Assembly: GCF_028858725.1 (NCBI RefSeq)
Contig: NC_084763.1
Location: forward strand, 52,150,152-52,214,151
Origin: Colius striatus
Lineage: Eukaryota; Chordata; Aves; Coliiformes; Coliidae
Direction of reading: 5' to 3'
Length of the DNA: 64,000 nucleotides
The notes under the pieces were generated by a model. That model searched no databases, was not told the DNA's origin, and saw only the letters and a program-made list of their open reading frames with translations. Of the stretch, positions 38,405 to 49,600 are shown in pieces. Position 1 is the stretch's first letter. Every line of letters starts with the position of its first letter. The translations under genes and the position numbers were made by a program.

Positions 38405-38900
38405 TGTTTCAGGGTCTGAACTCACTTAGTTGCCCTGAACAGCCTCACCTGGGAGCACTGTCTGCCCAAGACCTCCATTTAAGCTCAGAAGGGTACAGTT
38501 TAGGTCTTTGCTTGAGCTATGTTGTAGGTATAACTGTATCCAGCACTGTATTCTGGCTATACCTTGGGCCTCCCTGCAATCCTGTTTCTGGCCCTGTCTC
38601 CTAGATACACCCTGTGCCTTCCTGTATGGTTTATCACCTCAGCCTCTCTGGGACTGGTGATGTGTGCTGTGACAGCACACGGCCCAGCCCACCATGCATG
38701 GACCCTGTGGGGCTGAGCCCCATTGCTGAGGGTGCTGCTTGGGCTGGCATGACCTGTGGCGTGACCTGATCTGTGCATCTTCATGGAACAGCCCAGCTCT
38801 TGCTTCTCCCTAAGGATCTGCTCAGCTTTCTGAACGATCAGGCGATGAACAAGGCAAGATCTACTGAAAATAAACAGGAGATGCATGCTCTGTGTTATCT
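38405..38900 (+). other. GC-richer block rich in TG/CA, possible old repeat
   Basis: The block differs from its AT-rich flanks. It contains 'cctagatacaccctgtgcct', 'agcctctctgggactggtga', 'gctgagccccattgctgagg' and a late AATAAA (38868). Many TG/CA pairs look like decayed CpG, as in old methylated LTRs. I cannot assign a family. Open frames in both strands here are not convincing genes. Confidence 0.35.
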
Positions 38901-39519
38901 GTGTGTATTGTCCCTGAGCAGTGACTGTAGTTGTCATCAAGGTTCCTTGTTACACAGCAAAGCGTATGTTGTGTGTAGTGTCTCTGAGTTGGGCAGACGT
39001 GCTTTTGCAGAACATCAGCTATCACTGACCACATCTTCTGTGGCCACAGAGGCAGTTAGGAAACTTTTTGTTTTGTTTTGCTGCGGTTAGGAGCAGAGGA
39101 GTGTCGTTTACAAGGCTGCAATACTTCCACAGGAGGCTGAGCTATTTGCTGTATGGTATCCGAAACGAATGGCTCTGCTCCCACATTCGAGCTGGGTCAG
39201 GAGCAGCCTACAAAGTCCAACCTCAGAGAGTCCTTTTCGCTCCTAGAGGACGAAAAATAACTGTGTACGATTAGTTAGACAAAGACGGTGAGTTTTCTTT
39301 CCCAGAGGACCTGGAGATGCGTGTGATGGTGGGAAGCGGGGTGGTGGCCAAGGTATGAGAACCACCTTCAGCTACGTTGTGTCTCCAAGGGCTCCCATCC
39401 CCTCAGTGAGGGGTATCGGCCACCTTCCCATCCCACCCTCGCACCCTCCGCCGCTCCGCGGGCCGGCCTGAGGGCGCTGCTTCCCCGCAGCGGCCGCGCA
39501 GGCGCGAGCCCGGGGGAAA

Positions 39520-39531
39520 GGCATGCGCAGT
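39520..39531 (+). promoter_or_regulatory. NRF1-like palindromic motif
   Basis: GGCATGCGCAGT contains the GCATGCGCA core typical of NRF1 sites in CpG-island promoters. It lies upstream of the GC boxes. Binding is inferred from the motif only. Confidence 0.5.
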
Positions 39532-39570
39532 GGGGCGGCAGGAACCGAAACTCGGCCGGCGTTCCCGCGC

Positions 39571-39597
39571 CGGGTGCGGGGGCGGGGCGGGGCGCGG
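39571..39597 (+). promoter_or_regulatory. Clustered GC boxes (Sp/KLF-type) and G-quadruplex motif
   Basis: Two overlapping GGGGCGGGG boxes follow a GGG run. Together these make four G-runs of three or more with short loops on the plus strand. The cluster lies about 230-250 bases upstream of the ATG, where core or proximal promoter elements of a TATA-less gene are expected. Confidence 0.7.
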
Positions 39598-39629
39598 CGG
39601 CGCGGTGCGTGGCGGGCGGCGGCTCCCCC

Positions 39630-39649
39630 GGGGGAGGGGGGGGCGGGGC
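39630..39649 (+). promoter_or_regulatory. Second GC box within a long G-run
   Basis: A near-continuous purine G-run ends in GGGGCGGGGC. It is an Sp/KLF-type GC box and also a potential G-quadruplex, about 180 bases upstream of the start codon. Confidence 0.6.
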
Positions 39650-39702
39650 CGCGCCGCGCGAGCGGGGCCATTTCAGCGCGCGGCACCGGCGGGCAGGCCG
39701 GG

Positions 39703-39768
39703 ATGCGCACGGCATCCCGCGGCTGCCAGCCCGCTGTCGGCTGCTCGCCCGTGGCGTTGCCGCGTTGA
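39703..39768 (+). other. Short upstream ORF (21 codons plus stop) in presumed PIP4K2A 5'UTR
   Basis: An ATG at 39703 opens a 21-codon frame that ends in TGA at 39766-39768. The stop lies 55 bases before the PIP4K2A start, and the frame differs from that of the main ORF. Its context (ccgggATGc) is weak to moderate. If transcription starts upstream of 39703, it could reduce or tune initiation at the main ATG. If transcription starts downstream, it has no role. There is no evidence that the peptide itself matters. Confidence 0.45.
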
Positions 39769-39823
39769 TTCGCCCCTTCGCTCCTCTCCTGCCCTCCCGC
39801 CGCTCACCGCCGCCGGCAGCGCC

Positions 39824-39964
39824 ATGGCGGCCCCCAGCAGCATCGTGCCCGTCATGGCGAGTAAAACCAAGACCAAGAAAAAGCACTTCGTGGCGCAAAA
39901 AGTGAAGTTGTTCCGGGCTAGCGACCCGCTGCTCAGCGTCCTCATGTGGGGGGTCAACCACTCG
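39824..39964 (+). CDS. PIP4K2A: PIP4K2A coding exon 1 (partial gene, N-terminal 47 residues)
   Basis: The exon encodes the N-terminus of phosphatidylinositol-5-phosphate 4-kinase type 2 alpha. This cytosolic and membrane-associated lipid kinase phosphorylates PI5P at the 4-position to make PI(4,5)P2. After a short variable leader, residues 13-47 hold the family's conserved N-terminal block: a lysine-rich [10 protein letters not shown] stretch, then VKLFRASDP and [10 protein letters not shown]. Residues Ala24, Asp34, Leu36-Leu37 and Ser47 match recalled type 2 alpha and differ from type 2 beta (Cys, Glu, Ile-Leu, Thr). The ATG sits in a good context (gcgccATGg), and no in-frame ATG occurs upstream back to 39530. 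Met11 is a second possible start. The exon ends in phase 0 at Ser47, directly before a GTAAGC donor, which matches the known exon 1/2 boundary as I recall it. The kinase domain lies beyond the window. The gene is confident; the paralogue call is strong but rests on few residues. Confidence 0.95.
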
Positions 39965-39970
39965 GTAAGC
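39965..39970 (+). other. PIP4K2A: 5' splice donor of PIP4K2A exon 1
   Basis: The sequence tcg|GTAAGC follows the Ser47 codon. It matches the vertebrate donor consensus well and leaves phase 0, as expected for the conserved exon 1/2 junction of the family. Confidence 0.93.
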
Positions 39971-41941
39971 GCCGCGCCTGACCCAGCCGACTGCCTCACC
40001 GGAGCATCGCCCCCCGCCCGTCGGGAGGGGCTGCGGGGAGTAGAGGGGCGATACGGGGGGGCACAGGCGGGACCGGGGAGGCACGCGTCGCCGATTGTCG
40101 CTCTCCGCTGCGGCGGGGAAGAGGCGGGCTTGAAGCCCGTTACCGAGCGCGGTGAGCACGGGCGAGGGTCGCCGGGGGAGGCTGCAGTGTCTTGGCACGG
40201 CGGTGCGCGCTGGCTGCCCGCGGGGCGCGGAGCTGCCGCCGTGCCGCGGCGGGCCGGGTTGCCCGCGGTAGCCCGTGTCCTACCGATCCACGGGTCCGCG
40301 CGGTGCACGGCGAGCGGGTGGTGTCTGTGGAGGGCTGGTGCTGCGAGCGGAGTTGAGCCTCTCGGGTCCTGCCACCACCCGCCAGCGGGCGTTGCATAAA
40401 TGTACTGCGGTGAAAAAAAAACCCCGAGCAGCTACTGGCGTTTAACTGGCCAAGTTTTTACCATTATCCGTGCAGTTTGCTTAAGCAAGTGTCCTTTGAC
40501 GGGTTTGTGCGCTCTGGGGAGGGGGGATGGGCCGGATTTTGGTGTGGTAAAGCAGCAGAATTGCAACATTTGCGGAGTGCTATATCACCCTGCGGCTGAC
40601 GCGCTGCTCTGCCTTCAAAAGAATCCTTATAGCGAGTGCAGTAATGTTGAACGGATGCTGTTAAGCGTTAAAACTAGGAGCCTGGTAAAGATGTCACATG
40701 GTTTGGGCATTATGAGGCTCAAGTCGCAGCTTTACATCTTTAAATAGCTACCATGGCAGGTTAAAAGTGTGGAGCTCAAAGATTGCCAAAAATCGGGTAT
40801 CAGGCTGGTTAAGCCAAAACTTCTCTTGATGATGTAAAGTCTGTATGTCTTAAATGCTGGGTTTATGTGGATTACTTCTTATTGCTACGTAAGAGCCTGT
40901 AGGAATAACTGTCAATGTGTAATTTGAGATCAGATTGCAAATTTTGTAACGGCTTCATGAGACAGGCAAAGCAGTCTGCAGTATTAACTTGATATTCCTT
41001 TTGTTTCCAATGCACCTAAATCCTGTGAGGCTTCTCCTTTGTGTGCATTTGGGTAATTTTTGCCCAAAGCCTGGAGGCTGAATGTCATCACTGTTAGGTC
41101 TGTGTTAAACAGCATAGTGCCTGAAGTGATGATCTGGGGGAAATGCTTTAACTGTATGTACCAGCATGGTATGGATGACATAGTGCAGTAGCAAGGCTAA
41201 GCAGTCTGCTTAAGATAGCCCTGTGAGTATATAGGAAACGGTGACAAAGGATTTCAAGTTTTCTGGAGATTGGCTGTAAGCAGTGGTATCCTATGGCCTG
41301 AACTGATAAGAAATTAGATATTTATCTACAAAGCAAAAAGATCTCCAATTGTGGAAGTACAGTATGTGCTGTTTCCCAGAACTGGGCTTAAATACATGAG
41401 TTTCATTTGCACCTTCTTTAGTGGATAGTGTTATTCATAGAAAACTTCCCAACAGACCCCTTTAAAGAAAGCACGCTGGTAATTATAGGGTGAGAGCCTT
41501 CTAGTGAATGGCTGTGTGCTAGCCCTCCGTGGTCTCCTTGGGGAGAAAAAGGGAGATCTCTGAGGAGAGCAGAGGTCTTCCTGTTGCAACAGCTCATCAC
41601 TAGATGTGTTCATACTGGAAATACCACTGCTTTGAGAGGAAGGATCTCTTCAGTACAAATAATAACAAAGTTTATCTCTTCTTAGCTACAAAGGGAGCAT
41701 TGAAGTGTTGCAGACTCTTCTGTTAGTTCCTTACCCTGTCAGTTTGTAATCCTTGATGTGGCACTGTCCAGCAAATAAAAATGGATTCAGTGTGGTTGGA
41801 TTCTGTTGTCAGATAAGAATTTATTATGGAATAAACAGAGATTACGTGTGTGACTTCATGAAGAACAGAAAATAAAGATCCATAAATCTCTTAGGAAAAA
41901 ATCCCTCAGAAATCCATAAACAATGGTTAGATTAGAAAATG

Positions 41942-42180
41942 AACATAGAAATATAGAATTGTTTCAGCTGGAAGAGACCTTTAAGGTCATCAAGTCCAGC
42001 CTTTGTCCCAGCCCAATCAACCACTAGACCATTTCCTTAAGTGCAACATCCAACTGTCTATTAAACATCTCCGGGGCGGTGACTCCAGCACCTCCCTGGG
42101 CAGCCCATTCCAATGCCTGACAAGCCTTTCAGGAAAGAATTTCTTCCTCATATTGAGGCTGAGCCTCCCCTGGTGCAACA
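41942..42180 (-). mobile_element. CR1 LINE 3' end, minus orientation, in PIP4K2A intron 1
   Basis: The inverted 3' end begins near 41942 ('catagaaatatagaattg'). It matches the subfamily of the copy at 22348 over its full 240 bases and stops at 'tggtgcaaca'. Relative to PIP4K2A transcription the insertion is antisense. Confidence 0.92.
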
Positions 42181-43649
42181 TAGATCATAGTTCATGATTA
42201 GAGTAATTAAATTTAGAACATAGTAGCTATCTGAAATCCTATTTAAGACTTCTTCCAGTGTGGTGGAGATCAATTAATGAGATGATAGCAGTCTCTTCAT
42301 CTTATCATCTTACTCTCAAGATGGTTACCATGTATTGAAATGGTGAAGCTGAGATACAGTTCCCATGTTTATGACAGGATGTGGCACATACTGGAAGGAA
42401 ACACTTGGTAAAGATAAAAAGGGGAAAAGCAGATTTTTCTACAGGCTTTCTAACTTTTTGATCTTGGGGCCAAAATACTGCTGTACTTGGCGGTTATGTT
42501 TTGGAGGATTTTCAAATTTTAAATTGAATGTGTGGAAAAGCTCCATTTAAGGAAGGTTTTAAGAACTGTTCTCTTAACTCTCCTGTCCTAGGAAAAGGGA
42601 GATCTTGAGCATTGGTGTCACAAAATAGAGGTGTGAATTGTTAATGGGAGTGGAAAAAAATCTGCAGGGAGATGTCTTATCCGAGGTTCTTAATTACGCC
42701 TAAGAAACTTAAGCAAACTGCTTTGGTGGTCTCAGTTATTGTTTAGATAAAAGTAGAGAAATAGCTGATGCAAAGACCTCTGTAATGCAGTCAAATTCAG
42801 TTAGAAGGGCATGTGAGGGGAAAATGTGTAAACATTTACCCAAATATCTTAAAGCAAGAAAATAAATGCTCATGTTCAGAGCTGTAAATTAACTTCTTGG
42901 AATGCTGAAGTATACTCTTGAATGAAACTTTCTGCTGAATGAAAGGGAAAGCAACTGTGTCCCATTTCATAGATAAGATTATAATACTGATGACTTGTAG
43001 CAGCGAAGACTAAGTGCTTGGATCTTGCAGGCATCTGCATCATTAAGTGTTGATCTTATCTTGGTCTTTTACCCTGTGTCAAAGATAGTCTGTCTGTGCT
43101 ACTGAAAAGAATACTTAAACTCAGTGTTTAGTATGACTTAGAGCTATATTTTTAACTAGTTAACTGAATTGTAGTAGTATTTAATTTACAACTGATACGA
43201 TAAAAAGCATCCTTAAAAACCTCCATGTTGTCACTGCTGCTGAATTTCCAATAACTGGGAAGAAGAGGGAGGGAAGGTGGCATGTAACACTTTGCCTAAC
43301 ACTTCTGGAAGTAATTCTTCTTCTTTCCTTGTTTTCTGTGCCAGGGATTTTGTGTTTTCTCTAGCCTATGATGGTTGTCCCAAGCACAATGATGGTGAAT
43401 TTACTCTTCTGTTGATTGCTGCCTTCTGTTAAAAGCTTGTTAGGAGAGCTGGCAATTTGTAAGGAGCTAGGCTTAGGTCTTTTAAGACATCACCCTAAAG
43501 ATAGAAGAAAATTAACAGTAGTGGGAGGTTTTTTTGTAACTAATTTTGAGGTAACATGTGGCCTGCTGGGGACCTCACCTACTCAACCATTAAACATATT
43601 TAGGAGAAGATAATGAATGACTAATGCAGTTATTGAGCATACTATATAA

Positions 43650-43695
43650 GGTTAAAAAAACCCAACCCAAACAACAAATAAAACAACAAACCACT
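43650..43695 (+). repeat. A/C-rich low-complexity tract
   Basis: Repeated aac, aaac and ccaa units without a strict period lie in intron 1. It is probably the remains of a simple repeat or old poly-A tail. Confidence 0.6.
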
Positions 43696-46600
43696 ACTGA
43701 AAACAACGAATCTCCCCCCAGCTCCTGGAATCTGTAATCGCCATCTGTTTCTTGGATGATTACAAGCTGATCTAAAAATTTAGCAGTGCTTGACTTTTCA
43801 ATGGCACTTGCTGTCTAATAAGCAAGTAGAACTGTAAGAATGTGGATCAAATTATGGGTTTATTCCTCTCTGCATATTGCAGAGTACATAAAAAAAACCC
43901 CATACTTGCCGTGAGTGAAGAATTCAACAGATAATAAAATCCATAACCTCCTTCATCTGCTCACATGAGGCATTGAGAGCCTGATGCTGCTGTTGCACTC
44001 TCTGCTGTAATCTGGTTTGATCTTTTTAAGAGAAGTGGAACAACACCAAGACAGAATAATAAAAGGATCAGGGGCTGTGGGACTTCACTATCTGCCAATA
44101 GAAGTGAGAAGGAAAAAGTGTGACCATAAATGCCTCTTCTCCCTCATACATCCTAGGATATGGTCACGCTAGGAAAGCTTTTCTCTCTTGACAGAAAGCT
44201 ATAAAATTCTGTATTCTTGTCTGTTTTCAATTTCATGTGGGGTTTTTTTGTTTATTTTCTTAAAAAGAAACTCACTTATTCTTGCCTGTCCTTACATTTC
44301 AATGTGGCACTGGCAAGGCTGTTAGGTCAAAGTGTACCCTCTCAGGTTGAGGCATAAATTCAGTTTCTTAGTACTGACTTACCTAGCCTCTCTGCCAAGA
44401 AGTTCCTATCCTGAAACACTGCATGTTTAGGAAGATGACACTGAAAAGAGCTTACTGGGTAGATAGTTAGGAAGATGAAGCCTAAAATACTTAAAAGCTA
44501 AGTTGTGCCCTCTGGAATGTAAGCTATTGACTTGTGTTTATGATCAGTTTCCTTTTAAAGAGAAGGGGGAAAAAAACCTCAGCAAAACAAACCTATAGTA
44601 CTTACTGCTAGCAATATATCTTCATAAGTTATGGCAGCTGATAAGTTCTGGGTCCATATTTTTAATATACTTTTAAGTGATAAGATTAGTGATACCCTGA
44701 GGATATAGAACTGGAATGTTGACTCATGACATTGGCTGTCAGCACAATGAGTTGCTTGAAAACTATCAATTGAGACAGGGTGGACTGCTGATCAGTTGTG
44801 TTGTCATGTGTTGCTAGTATTTGTAATTAATGCAGAACATCACTACTGCACTTGTACTCTTAGTGGCTTTTCAAAATGACCAAGGCAATGTAAAACTAAA
44901 CGTATTGATCTTGGAGTTAACTTGACTTCTAACAGTAAGCTTGGGGAAAAACCAAACCATATTAATTCTTTAATGGAAGTTGTGGTGTGGACTACATGGG
45001 AGAAGGCTCTTTCTAAGAAGCAGGAAGAAACAGCATATTAAAAAGCATTGATTACAGCAGAGCAGATAATAAAGCAATTAAAACTATTTTAAAATAGTCA
45101 GCTGGGCACTCAGCCCAGATGTTTGTATATAGAAGGAAGTAGAACAGGAAGAGCTATTTATTGAAACTTGGTTCTTTTTTCTGTGTCAGGCTCTGTGTAT
45201 TGCAGAAATTGATACTGCTTTTGCAATGGAGTGGATGGATTAGGAAAAATACAAATTGTAAATATTTATTATGGTTAGGTTAAAGGTGGTAAACATTCCT
45301 GCATAAAATGCCAATGGGAGTGATATTTCATGTCCTTCTCTGAGCTATTGAAATGACTATGTACAATAGCTTCTATTAGCAATGAGATGGGAAGAGCTAT
45401 GAAAAGAATGCTGACAACAGTTTCCAAGCTTTCTGTAGCTTCTTCCATTCTACAAGATAAGGTACTGCAAAGGCTAGGGATTTCTTTTGCCTATGAGTTT
45501 TTGAAACTGAATTTGATTAACCACAGCGAGGAGGGCTGGAACAGCTTCAGTAAAGCAAATGGGCGGCACAAAATTTGTTTTGCTGACTCAACTTAGTCAT
45601 CTTGTTTGAGTATCCTGCACCAGATGCCTTAAAGAGTCTCTAGGGGATTATTTTCAAATTCTTTGCTTATTAAAGCAGACACTTGCATTATGCCCCTTGG
45701 CCAGAATCTGGTAGATGTTTGTTTTCCTCCTGTAGTTTCAGGGTGATGAACTTTAATGTAACTGACTTGCACCATTGTGCAGTTCCTGCTGCACACTGCT
45801 GTTTTAAGCTCTTCCTTGAAGATATCTTATGCTGTAGGGTTCCATAGTCTAGCTGTACATTCTGTAACTTCAGAGTAAGGTGAAACTACCTGTTATTTAC
45901 AGATCTTTAGTGTAATCTTGCCAGAGCTGAGCACTCAGAGCTGTAGTCATGTTGGCTTACAGATACCTTGATTTGTTGAAACAGTAGTCATATAACTGTG
46001 AGGTTTTAAAGGCTTGAAAGAACTACATCTTCTCTTCACCTTTTTCTTCTGACTTTTAAGTGATTGATTGCTGATGTGGGTAACGAACTGCAGTAGGAGT
46101 TCATTATCTTATGGTTACTTCCAAGGCCTCTTTCTATGGTTTTCCACTTTTTATACTTGAAGCTTACTATTTAGATGTCTAACAAGTTTTGATTTATCTT
46201 CTTTGTTTTCACTGTTGTTAAAGCACTTATTTGCACTTAGCAAATTAACTGAAGCAGTTTAAGAAATACTTGCTTTGTCATTACCATCCCATGGCCAACC
46301 TTGTTAGTTTTCATGGTCTGCATCCCAGTACGTGGTGAAATGGGCTAGCTTGAATTGTTGAGATGGTAACTTCTTGCATGTGGTTTGCTATGTGAACATC
46401 TGTCTTATGATCTTCTGGTAGAGCCTGGGCTGTTCTATAATAAGTTAATTAGTTTTGTGTTGAGAGATTGCTTAATAAGGGTGTTGTGAAAATCTGTTTG
46501 AAGTAGCTGAATGCTGTAGTGATGGATGTCACAAACTGAAAAGAAAACATTAGCTTTATCTTCAAAGAGTGGGGTTGAGTAGTTTGCAGTAGGAATGGTT

Positions 46601-49600
46601 AATGGCCATACACCTTTTAGAGTACTTATTTTTCATCAGACTTGGTGAACAACTGCCTTGTGTACTGAGGCAAGGTAATTAGTCTAATCCAGCCCTTTTG
46701 TGTGCATTGTAAGTTCCCAAGGCAACCTTAATATTCTTAACACAGCTGTGAGTATATGCACGATCCCTTTAGATTGTAAGGCAAAACTGAAAAATCACAT
46801 TCCCTTATGTGGCATTATTAGAAAGCCTGTGGAGCTCTTTGGTGAGGCTGAGACTTACAGAACCACCTTGCAGCTGCTTGAGTTAAGTGGTTTAGTCTTT
46901 CACTTTTCCTAGTCTCCCTCTTGATATCTCAGTCATGTGCTGTCTCATCTTTTGTAACTCTGCTGTTTCCTGTGTTTGCGTTTGATCAATCAAATCTGCC
47001 ATTCCAGTCTTCCTGGTTAACAAGTTCATCTGTATCTGTTTTCCTTATCAGTAATTACCCAGTTCCAAAGTAGTAATCAAAAATAACACATTCTCAGGAG
47101 TTTTTAGATGGGACTATAATTCTCTGAAGTTCAGTATCCGGCCATGCCAACAGCTGTGCTGACACAAAGAATGTGTAGTTGGTGTAAAAGCAGAAAGAAG
47201 ATGGGATGAATTAACTTGTGAGGAAGTGCCAGTTTAAAATAGCACAAGGTTAGTCAAACCCACAGCCTTTGTAATGCTGAAGCCAGCTAAAGCTGGGGCT
47301 GCTGGACTTGTTTCTGCTGCCTTTCTGGCCCTGTTCTAATCCTGTGGTAAGTTTGTCTGGGGAGATATACTAGAAGAAAAATTAATGCAGAGTAGTGAAT
47401 TGGGTGGAGGTTTTTATACCACAACAGACCATATGCACTCATGTCCATCTCAAAACAGGAGCTGCAAACACACTGCAGGGAGATTGGACAGAAGAATGTA
47501 ATGTATGACTATTCAAAGGTGAGTTTTATAGTTGCTCAGGGCAGTTGGAGGGACTCAAATAGCTGTGGTGTGTATTCTTTGACTGACCAGTGATCTCCTA
47601 TCTACACCTTAATTTGTTTGGTTGCCTGGTGTTATGCTCATAGTAAAGAGCATTGGAGTGGATAACTTTGTGTTCTGCACTTTCAACATGAAGACCTTTC
47701 ACAACTATTTTAAACCTTTTTAAGTAGTTATACATTTTTAAAGACAGAACTGTCTATATTGTACTTATTGGTTTCTGGTCATCTCTTCAGTTTTGGTCTT
47801 TGGAACATTCAAAGCCATCTATCCAGGTAGAGAGTAATTGTCTTCAGGAAAGCTGTAGTGGCTTCCTGGGTGCTGAAATTTTTGATTTTACAGAAAAATG
47901 CCAACATTCAGAAGACCTTCTGAACAGTAATAATTCTCAAAAATACTGCCTTAAATATTCTCTCATAGGATACCAATCAGGTGGCTGTAGCAGACACTGA
48001 TGACTTTGGGTATTTTGAAGGATGGAGAGAAGAAAATATCCAACTTGGTTAGGCTAAGATGAGTCAAAAGAAAGCAGCTTAGTAACAATTTTATTATACT
48101 GAAATTGAGCATTATCTGATCAGCGTGTGGTGCCAAGCATCAATAATTCTGTTATTAAACCAGTAGTTCTGACACAGTGCCCTTCATCTCTGGCATGTCC
48201 TGTTTTCAAAGTAGACTTAAAGCTGTTTTGCAGAGTTTAGTTCTTCTTGGACTGTGTTGCCCAGTGTTTTGCAGACCCTTGCAAGGTCATTTAGGTACCA
48301 AACAGATTTTTTTGTACAACAGGTTCTGGTGTTGCAGTGTTTCTGGTTGAGTTTATGTTCAGTGTTCTCATTTACTCTTTCAGCCATGCGTGTGGACTGT
48401 AGTTAGAGTATTGATGTTATGGTGTGGCCCTCGTTGTGGGTTGGGTCCTGGATGATTATAACAGAAAACTTTCTAGAGGATCTCAGAGAATGCTCCTTAA
48501 ATATATCATTGTAAGGGCCTTTACAACATGCAAATCTGATGTATTATGCTTGCCTGGAGCTAAGCAAAAAGCAGAAGATTCACATAACAAAAGCAAGGTT
48601 GCTACTCTCTGAGCTTCCTGCTTTGGTCTTTCATACTTTTTATATTTTGATCTGAATGTAGAGCTAGTCTTGGGAGACTAAACTACAAAATGCCAAAATT
48701 GAGAAAGCAGCCGAGTAAGGCATGATATATCTGTTTTTATTTCAGTCCTAGTTTTTGAAGGTATGATCCTAATACTGCTTTTTTTACTAGTCTTTTTTAG
48801 TAGAGGCCTGATGGTAGACAAGTTACTTTTTGCTTCTATGTAATTCTGAGAACAGTGACACAATTTACTTCAGTATCCCTTTTCAGGAAGTAGGGCATGA
48901 TTTTATTTTGTAAATAATGAAAACAATCACTACAATGCTTTTTGGGTAAATCTTCTCTGGAGTTTTTACTTCTGTACTATCCTGTTTCTAAGGTTCTCTG
49001 TACCTTTTCCGATCCTGAAAGAAAAATGTGATCTCTTCCAGACTTAAACAGTCTATACATACACAACTCCAGTTGTAAAGACAGCATGCAAAATAGCTCT
49101 TGATTCATAAAGTACATATCTGAGACTGCTTGGTCCATGTAGTGATCACATTTAAAGACTTACACTTGAAATGAAATTATTTTTACAGTAAGTCCTTGAA
49201 GAGGAAATGCTTATCAACACATTCTGTCTCGGTTGGCTATTCAAAAGAGCTGCTTGTCTTTCTGGGAAAGATAGCAGTATCAAACAAGCTGACTTCACTG
49301 GAAAGCCCATACCCAGCCTCCTTCTCAGTCACCACAAACTTGCAGTTGGAGGACTCAGAAATGACTCACTCGAACTGAAATGCAGTGTCAGATGCTCAAC
49401 GAGGTGCTGCAGCTCAGCACCACTCTCTTGTGCAGCAATTTGGGGCTGATAACAAACTAGGGTTTCCCTGCTGCTCATGGTGTTCCCCCCTGCCCTTCCC
49501 TGCTGGCGATGATAATGTTAGCAGAGGATTGAAGGGAAACTTTCTGGTATAATTATTCTTTTAAGTTTTAAGCAGAATTGTCAGATTAATGAGTTTTCAG

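Larger units (their letters stand above)
33593..39439. other. Upstream flank of PIP4K2A
   Basis: Holds the LTR-like block (34560-35040), the C-rich tract, the three-unit repeat and the GC-richer block (38405-38900). CG dinucleotides rise from about 39080 towards the island. A donor-like cgGTGAGT at 39286-39293 might mark an alternative non-coding first exon, but no acceptor or transcript evidence is available. Confidence 0.5.
39440..40350. promoter_or_regulatory. PIP4K2A: CpG-island promoter of PIP4K2A
   Basis: This block is very GC-rich and dense in CG dinucleotides, while the flanks on both sides are AT-rich and CG-poor. It covers the presumed transcription start region, exon 1 and the first few hundred bases of intron 1. 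I see no TATA box close to the exon, so a dispersed, TATA-less housekeeping start is the likely mode. The exact start site cannot be read from sequence; 39550-39750 is the plausible zone. Confidence 0.9.

Noticed and set aside
39368..40308. Minus-strand open frames of 276 and 211 codons over the CpG island
   Set aside because: They are antisense shadows in extremely GC-rich DNA, rich in Ala/Arg/Pro, with no recognisable domain. A divergent promoter transcript is possible, but a protein is not supported.
39530..40399. 289-codon plus-strand open frame over the CpG island as a single gene
   Set aside because: It has no ATG before 39824 and reads through the GTAAGC donor at 39965 into intron. 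Only 39824-39964 is coding; the rest is open because of high GC.
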